Made by a program: the position numbers and the translations under genes. From Akkermansiaceae bacterium (lineage in GTDB: Bacteria; Verrucomicrobiota; Verrucomicrobiia; Verrucomicrobiales; Akkermansiaceae): a DNA stretch of 58,001 bases. Each line of letters opens with the position of its first letter. The first letter of the stretch is position 1. The DNA is taken from assembly GCA_015062045.1 (NCBI GenBank), contig SUVJ01000005.1, positions 1-58,001 on the forward strand, given 5' to 3'. Positions 53,022-58,001 of this stretch are shown one piece after another. The notes under the pieces were generated by a model. It was not told the origin of the DNA, ran no database searches, and saw nothing but the letters and a program-made list of their open reading frames with translations.

Positions 53022-54087
53022 CATTGTTATTGCATGTGGTGGCACAGGTGGCCACCTTTTCCCCGGCATTGCCGTTGCCCAGCAACTCAAAGCCATGGGG
53101 CACAAGCCGGTATTGCTCATCTCCCGTAAGGATGTAGATGCCGAAGCCTCAAAAAAGTACGGAGATTTGGAGTTTCACACCGTGCAGGCCATTGCCAAGC
53201 CCCCCCTGTTCTCCCTGCGCACGCCGGGCTTTTTATGGAAACTGCTGCGCACCTACCTTAGCTGCAAGGGCATCATCCGCAAAATGAAGGCAGATGTCGT
53301 GCTGGGTATGGGCGGCTTTACCTCTATGCCACCGGTAAGAGCCGGTAAAATGCTGGGGCTGCGCACCTATGTGCACGACAGCAACGCCATGCCCGGTAAA
53401 TCCAACCGCATGACAGCCCGCTGGTGCACCGCTGTTCTGCTGGGCCTTAAAGAAGCAGCTGCACACTTCCCCGGCAGCAACTGCATTGTTACCGGCACCC
53501 CGGTAAGAGAAGAACTGCGCCACCTGCCCACCGCAGAGGCGGCCAAAGCCCAATTAGGGCTGCCGCAAGATAAACCGGTTATCCTGGTAACGGGTGGCTC
53601 CCAGGGGGCCCGCAACCTCAACTCCATGTTGATAGCGGCTGCCAAGGCAGACCCCACCGTTTACTACTACGTGATTGCCGGCAAGCAGGATTTTGAGCGT
53701 GTCAACGCCTTGGCGGCGGGGGCAGATAACATTAAGGTAATCGGGTTCTGCTCTGACATGCCCGCAGCATACGCCGCGGCAGATGGCGTTATTGCACGCG
53801 CCGGAGCCTCCACCCTTACAGAGCTTTCCTACATCGGCAAAGCCTGCTTGCTGGTGCCGTTCCCCTTTGCGGCAGATGACCACCAAACCCACAACGCCAA
53901 GGTATTCACCGAGCAGGGTGCGGCGGTGATGTGCCGGCAAAGCGAGCTGACTGATGAGGTGGTACACAACTTTGTGCATAAGGTTATTTTGAATACCGAG
54001 GCCCGACAGGCCATGGAAACCGCCATGCGCCACCAGGCCCGCCCCGATGCCGCTCTGTGCATTGCCCGCACCATTACGCAAGGCTAA
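53005..54087 (+). CDS. murG: lipid II synthase (UDP-GlcNAc transferase)
   Basis: 360 residues from ATG 53005 inside the end of ftsW; an upstream start at 52879 would lie deep in ftsW and is rejected because MurG begins NIVIACGGTGGHLFPG. The second sugar-nucleotide motif GASTLTELSYIGKACLLVPF and the following DDHQTHNA are present. It converts lipid I to lipid II on the cytoplasmic face of the inner membrane. Confidence 0.95.
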   Translation: MPQALNIVIACGGTGGHLFPGIAVAQQLKAMGHKPVLLISRKDVDAEASKKYGDLEFHTVQAIAKPPLFSLRTPGFLWKLLRTYLSCKGIIRKMKADVVLGMGGFTSMPPVRAGKMLGLRTYVHDSNAMPGKSNRMTARWCTAVLLGLKEAAAHFPGSNCIVTGTPVREELRHLPTAEAAKAQLGLPQDKPVILVTGGSQGARNLNSMLIAAAKADPTVYYYVIAGKQDFERVNALAAGADNIKVIGFCSDMPAAYAAADGVIARAGASTLTELSYIGKACLLVPFPFAADDHQTHNAKVFTEQGAAVMCRQSELTDEVVHNFVHKVILNTEARQAMETAMRHQARPDAALCIARTITQG

Positions 54088-54103
54088 CCCTGCCGCATAG
54101 CCC

Positions 54104-57100
54104 ATGAAACCTCTGCGTGTCGTCCTCTTTCTGTTGCTGTTGGGAGCCGCCATTGCCGTATGCTGGAAATACCATACGGCAGAAACGCCCCTGCACGCAG
54201 AGGACGGCTACCTCTCCGCAGAGCAAGCCGTCTTGCAGCTGGAGGCCATGGGTATACCCGCCAATGAATATGCCGCCAAGCAATTAAAAGCAGCCGCAGA
54301 GGGAGACACCCAATTGCTGCACATACTCGTTGCCGCACAACCCGGCAACATTGTACAAGAAACACACACACACAACACCCCCCTGCACCTTGGGGCCCAT
54401 GCCGGGCACTTGGCTGTTTGTGAGCGCTTGGCTACACAACACGACGCCGTAGACCGCACCAACAAAAAGGGGCAAACACCCCTGCACCTGGCAGCAAAAG
54501 CCGGCCATACGGATTGTGTGAAATTGCTCATCTCCAAAGGCGCACGTATCAATAAATATGATGCGGACGGCTACACCCCGCTGCTCTATGCCGTGGAGAC
54601 CGGGCACACGGCCTGTGCCGAGGCGCTGCTGCACGCGGGGGCATCTCGCTTGGCTCGCACCGCAGAGGGCAAAACACTTGCGCAACTGGCCAAAGCCCAC
54701 CCGGATATAGTGGCCTTACTGGCTCAGCAGCCCACCGAATCACAGTCCGCCCCCATAGCCGATACATCGCAAGATCCCCCGTCTACAGTTTTGCTACCCA
54801 CCGAGGATCTGTTCTCCGGCAAGCCGCTGGCAGAGGCCATACGGCAAAAAAATACGCAGCTGGTTGCACAACTCATACAAGAAGGGCTCAATGTACATTA
54901 CAAAGAGCAAGATAAAACACCGCTTATTGTCCTTGCCGCGCAAATGCAACAGCCCGATATACTGGAGCAACTGTTGGCAGCAGGGGCCAACCCGGAGTCC
55001 GCTGCAACCAACGGCGATAAAGCCCTGCATATTGCCACCACAAATGGGGATATTGCGTCTCTGCAAATCCTCCTTAACCACCGGGCGGATGTTAACTCCC
55101 AAGCTAACGGCACGGGGGCTCTCATCAAAGCCATACTCACCAACCGCAAAGCGTGCGCCGAGCTCTTGCTGCAAGCCGGGGCAAACGCCAATGAGGTAAC
55201 AGCCAATGGAGACACCCCACTCATCTGCGCCATAAAAGCAGGCAACACCGCCATGGCAGAGCTGCTGCTGGCACACGGTGCCAATGCCAACTCAACTCAC
55301 CATGATAAAACACCCCTGGGTATTGCAGCCGAGGCGGGGCAGGCTGACTGTGTGGAGTTGTTGCTGAAAGCAGGGGCAGATGCCACCCTTGTACCCGCCG
55401 CCCATCAGCGCACAGCGTTGCACATGGCAGCCGGCAACAACGCGGCAGCCTGCATAACCCTGCTGTTGCACGCTAACGCGCAGGTAGATGCTCAAGATCA
55501 AAACCTGGATACCCCATTGCACTATGCCGCGCGCAACGGGCACACGGACGCCCTGCATGCCTTACTGCAAAACGGTGCCAATGCCAACATAAAAAATAAC
55601 CGCCACTACACAGCTATTCACCTGGTAACGGAGAAAGGATTTGATGCCTGCATACCCCCCCTCAAACAAGCAGGCGCAGACCTCAACACCCCATTACCTA
55701 ACGGCGATACCCCCTTGCTCATTGCCGTTGCAAATGACTATCCTCAATGTGTTACGGCCTTAATAGAGGCCGGTGCCAACATACACGCCGCCACCCCGCA
55801 AGGCGACACCCCCTTGGCTCTGGCACGCAAACTACACCACCGCAACTGCGCACAAAAACTGGCTGCTCGCATCCTGACGGAAAACGGCATCCTCACCTTT
55901 GACAACGCCGCACTGCTGAAAAGCATTGCGGAGAACGACCTTGAAACCCTGCGTATGCTCTTGGAGGCCGGGGCCGCCCCCGGCGAGGATACGCTGCATA
56001 TGGCTGCGGCCCTGCCCGACAGCAGCGCGCTGGACCTGCTCTTGGAGGCGTCCGGCAAGGCAAACTCCACCTCCGCCCCCTTGCTTCACTCGGCTGCACG
56101 CGCCGGCAATTTGGCTGCCATTAAAACCCTGCTGCGTTACAACGCAAACCTTCACCAGCAAAACAATGAGGGCAAAACAGCCATAACCCTGGCCGGGGAA
56201 TCCGGCAAATCCGCAGCTGTCCACCTGCTGGAGGCTGCCCAAAAACTTGAGGAACGCGGCTATACACCCAACACATACAACACGGCTCTCATCTCCATTG
56301 CTGAAAAGGGGGACCACATCAACCTCTCTCGCCTTATAGATGTAGGGGCAAATGTTAACTTTGCAGATGAAAAAGGCAACACGCCTTTGCATGCTGCCGC
56401 CACGGTAAAAACCGTAACCTGCACCAGAAAACTGCTGGCCGCCGGCGCAAACCCCAATATCTTTAACAAGGAGCAAAAAACCCCGCTCATGCTCGCCGCT
56501 AAATATGGGTTCAGCTCCACCGTGCGCGCCCTTATCAAAGCAAATGCAGATGTCAACTTAATAAAAGGCACAGACTCCGCCATAACAGAAGCCATTAATA
56601 ATGAACAAACGGAATGTTTGCAAATTCTACTTGATAACGGTGCGGATGTTAATAGCGAGGACAGCCAACACCGCTCTTTGCTATATCTGGCAGTTTTGAA
56701 AAATAACCTCAAAATCATGCAAATCCTCATAGAGCGAGGCGCAAATCCCAATGCAGAATATGCCGGCGAGCCGCTGCTGTTTGAGGTCATCAAAAAAAAT
56801 AACCCCCGGGCACTTCAATTACTGCTCTCTTGCAAAGAGCTCAATATTCACTGCCAAAATCAAAGTGGTGAATCCCCACTGCATGTTGCCACTCAATATG
56901 ACAACATTGCCGGCCTTGCCCTCCTTATCAGAGCCGGTTTGCACGCAGACTCCCGCAACGCTAAAGGTCAAACCATTGCCCATTATGCTGCCCTTAAAGG
57001 CCATACAGACCTCTTAAAACAAATGATTACCGCCGGCATACCCATTAACTTGCCCGACAACAAAGGCCGCACACCCCTTTATTACGCCGGACAAATCGGC

Positions 57101-57178
57101 CAACATGAAGCCAGAATCCTCCTCGAAGCCGCTACCGGTGAAAAATATGAAGATATGCAGAATAGCAATGAAAACTAA
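54104..57178 (+). CDS. large exported or membrane-anchored ankyrin-repeat protein
   Basis: 1024 residues. An N-terminal hydrophobic segment (VVLFLLLLGAAIAVCW, about 5-20) acts as anchor or uncleaved signal. The rest is about 26 ankyrin repeats (TPLHLAAKAGHTDCVKLLIS and similar), broken by a linker at about residues 205-240. It starts 16 nt after the murG stop with no terminator between, so it is probably transcribed with the dcw operon. A periplasmic scaffold role near the division or wall machinery is an inference from position. The ankyrin protein at 3272 has the same overall plan. Confidence 0.88.
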   Translation: MKPLRVVLFLLLLGAAIAVCWKYHTAETPLHAEDGYLSAEQAVLQLEAMGIPANEYAAKQLKAAAEGDTQLLHILVAAQPGNIVQETHTHNTPLHLGAHAGHLAVCERLATQHDAVDRTNKKGQTPLHLAAKAGHTDCVKLLISKGARINKYDADGYTPLLYAVETGHTACAEALLHAGASRLARTAEGKTLAQLAKAHPDIVALLAQQPTESQSAPIADTSQDPPSTVLLPTEDLFSGKPLAEAIRQKNTQLVAQLIQEGLNVHYKEQDKTPLIVLAAQMQQPDILEQLLAAGANPESAATNGDKALHIATTNGDIASLQILLNHRADVNSQANGTGALIKAILTNRKACAELLLQAGANANEVTANGDTPLICAIKAGNTAMAELLLAHGANANSTHHDKTPLGIAAEAGQADCVELLLKAGADATLVPAAHQRTALHMAAGNNAAACITLLLHANAQVDAQDQNLDTPLHYAARNGHTDALHALLQNGANANIKNNRHYTAIHLVTEKGFDACIPPLKQAGADLNTPLPNGDTPLLIAVANDYPQCVTALIEAGANIHAATPQGDTPLALARKLHHRNCAQKLAARILTENGILTFDNAALLKSIAENDLETLRMLLEAGAAPGEDTLHMAAALPDSSALDLLLEASGKANSTSAPLLHSAARAGNLAAIKTLLRYNANLHQQNNEGKTAITLAGESGKSAAVHLLEAAQKLEERGYTPNTYNTALISIAEKGDHINLSRLIDVGANVNFADEKGNTPLHAAATVKTVTCTRKLLAAGANPNIFNKEQKTPLMLAAKYGFSSTVRALIKANADVNLIKGTDSAITEAINNEQTECLQILLDNGADVNSEDSQHRSLLYLAVLKNNLKIMQILIERGANPNAEYAGEPLLFEVIKKNNPRALQLLLSCKELNIHCQNQSGESPLHVATQYDNIAGLALLIRAGLHADSRNAKGQTIAHYAALKGHTDLLKQMITAGIPINLPDNKGRTPLYYAGQIGQHEARILLEAATGEKYEDMQNSNEN

Positions 57179-57194
57179 TTGCCCCATGCAGGGC

Positions 57195-57445
57195 GAAGTG
57201 GAGGGAATAATGTGAGCCCGCAAGGGCGAACTCTTCATGCTTGCGATAGCAAGCTCTTCATGTGAGCGCACGCGAACCCTTCATGTGCCACAAGCACCCT
57301 TCATGCGGGCGATAGACCGCTGTAATACCATTTTTACTGCGCGTTGCTGCGCTCCTTGCATGATAGCTCGCGTTGCTCGCATGATAGTTTTACATGATAG
57401 CGGGGCATGATAGTTCGCCCTTACGGGCGAACATGAAGGGGGAAT
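57195..57445. repeat. palindrome array with CTTCATG linkers
   Basis: Short imperfect palindromes (CTTGCGATAGCAAG, CGGGCGATAGACCG, GTTCGCCCTTACGGGCGAAC) alternate with CTTCATG, later with CATGATAG. The linker is the reverse complement of the ATGAAG linker in the array at 34620-34730. No gene. Confidence 0.7.
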
Positions 57446-57504
57446 AATGTAAGCCCGCAAGGGCGGCAGTTAAACCGGGGATTAAAATATAAGGTGGGAG
57501 CCTC

Positions 57505-57660
57505 TAAAAACTCGCCAAATGGCAATTTGTTTATATCGTAGGGTGGGACTTAAGTCCCACTTTCATGGTGGTATACCTTGATAATATGTTGGACTAAAGT
57601 CCAACACTCCGATAGTATTCGCCCCCACAACCGCCAATTTGGCAAGTTTTTCGAGGTTCC
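57505..57660. repeat. dispersed repeat family B copies and GGGACTTAAGTCCC palindrome
   Basis: CCTCTAAAAACTCGCC then AAATGGCAATTTGT at about 57508-57532; the segment to 57610 is the inverted counterpart of 40091-40200; a further inverted B end at about 57623-57658 reads CCCCCACAACCGCCAATTTG. Confidence 0.75.
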
Positions 57661-57661
57661 C

Positions 57662-57823
57662 AATTTACCATTTACAAAGTTATTGAACATGTTTTTGCGC
57701 AATGCAGAGGCCATAAAACCTCGTGCTGCACTCAGGCCAATGTTTTATTAGCAAATTGTAAATGGTAAATTGTACATTGTAAATAATGGACTTACAGGGT
57801 TCATTGCCTAATGCGTTTGCTCT
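57662..57823 (-). mobile_element. MITE-like element, truncated copy 2
   Basis: Reverse complement matches 5572-5710 closely (GCAAACGCATTAGGCAATGA, then ATTATTTACAATGTAC and GGCCTGAGTGCAGCACGA). It lacks about 70 bp of interior and the far inverted repeat, which is replaced by family B sequence. A G9 run (57824-57832) and a C6 run stand just outside its end. Confidence 0.7.
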
Positions 57824-57889
57824 GGGGGGGGGACTTCTACCCTCCCCCCACACACATACCGCGGGCAAACCCTAAAATATTGCACCCTG

Positions 57890-58001
57890 TTACTGTATTA
57901 CTCCGGCAACTTTCCAAAAAGCAGTGGCATCCTTTCTTAATGCAGGGGCCATGTATCGCGTCATCAACAGGGAGGCATCCCTATGCCCCATCTCAAGTTG
58001 T
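57890..58001 (-). CDS. tyrosine recombinase/integrase, C-terminal end
   Basis: The last 36 residues of a gene that continues beyond the window. QLEMGHRDASLLMTRYMAP contains the G-H-R box and the presumed catalytic Tyr of the phage-integrase fold. It suggests that an integrative element or integron-like gene lies immediately to the right. Confidence 0.65.
   Translation of the reverse strand, partial: QLEMGHRDASLLMTRYMAPALRKDATAFWKVAGVIQ

Overview
The window looks like a chromosomal segment of a Gram-negative, host-associated bacterium. It carries BamA (an outer membrane), a MurE with the DNPR signature of meso-diaminopimelate peptidoglycan, and a secreted sulfatase and GH16 glucanase (polysaccharide use). 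It also has ankyrin-repeat proteins and a tyrosine-recombinase tail of a kind I associate with Verrucomicrobiota. My best guess is Verrucomicrobiota, Akkermansiales-like. This is an inference from gene content; no rRNA is present and no search was run.

Layout. 0-2.7 kb: a minus-strand group of two paralogous PH-like membrane proteins, a GH16 enzyme and a TM2 protein. 3.2-12.0 kb: an exported ankyrin protein, map, trmD, prfB (with the programmed +1 frameshift), an acyltransferase whose 5' end lies behind a C9 tract, an O-acetylhomoserine sulfhydrylase and an AlbA_2/ATPase-fold regulator. A MITE-like element sits between map and trmD. 12.05-12.43 kb: a striking 11-bp tandem array. 12.5-16.1 kb: pheST. 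16.1-19.2 kb: a degenerate 3.1-kb island bounded by two copies of the pheT 3' end plus terminator. Inside it is a duplicated unit containing a 25-codon hydrophobic peptide gene, a covarying stem-loop and a promoter-driven small RNA. This is the best candidate here for an undescribed system, most like a type I toxin-antitoxin module. 19.4-23.6 kb: sulfatase and bamA.

23.8-34.2 kb is an Rhs polymorphic-toxin locus: one long N-terminally truncated rhs gene with a variable tip, then three orphan or chimeric rhs C-terminal fragments interleaved with AT-rich small genes that are plausible immunity genes. An intact ISL3-type insertion sequence lies between the first tip and its probable immunity gene. 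34.2-41 kb mixes dispersed repeats and palindrome arrays with a lipoprotein, an isolated nuoBC pair, a RbsD/FucU-like lipoprotein, an RNase III-fold protein and a DUF4143 ATPase with three direct repeats upstream.

41.0-57.2 kb is a compact dcw operon: mraZ, rsmH (with a 184-residue N-terminal extension), ftsL, ftsI, murE, murF, mraY, murD, a LysM protein, ftsW and murG, then a 1024-residue ankyrin protein 16 nt after murG. Gaps are 26 nt or less, and the cluster makes lipid II and the septal synthase. murC, ddl, ftsQ, ftsA and ftsZ are not in the window. The right edge holds more palindrome arrays, a second inverted MITE copy and the C-terminus of a tyrosine recombinase. No rRNA, tRNA or CRISPR array was recognised.
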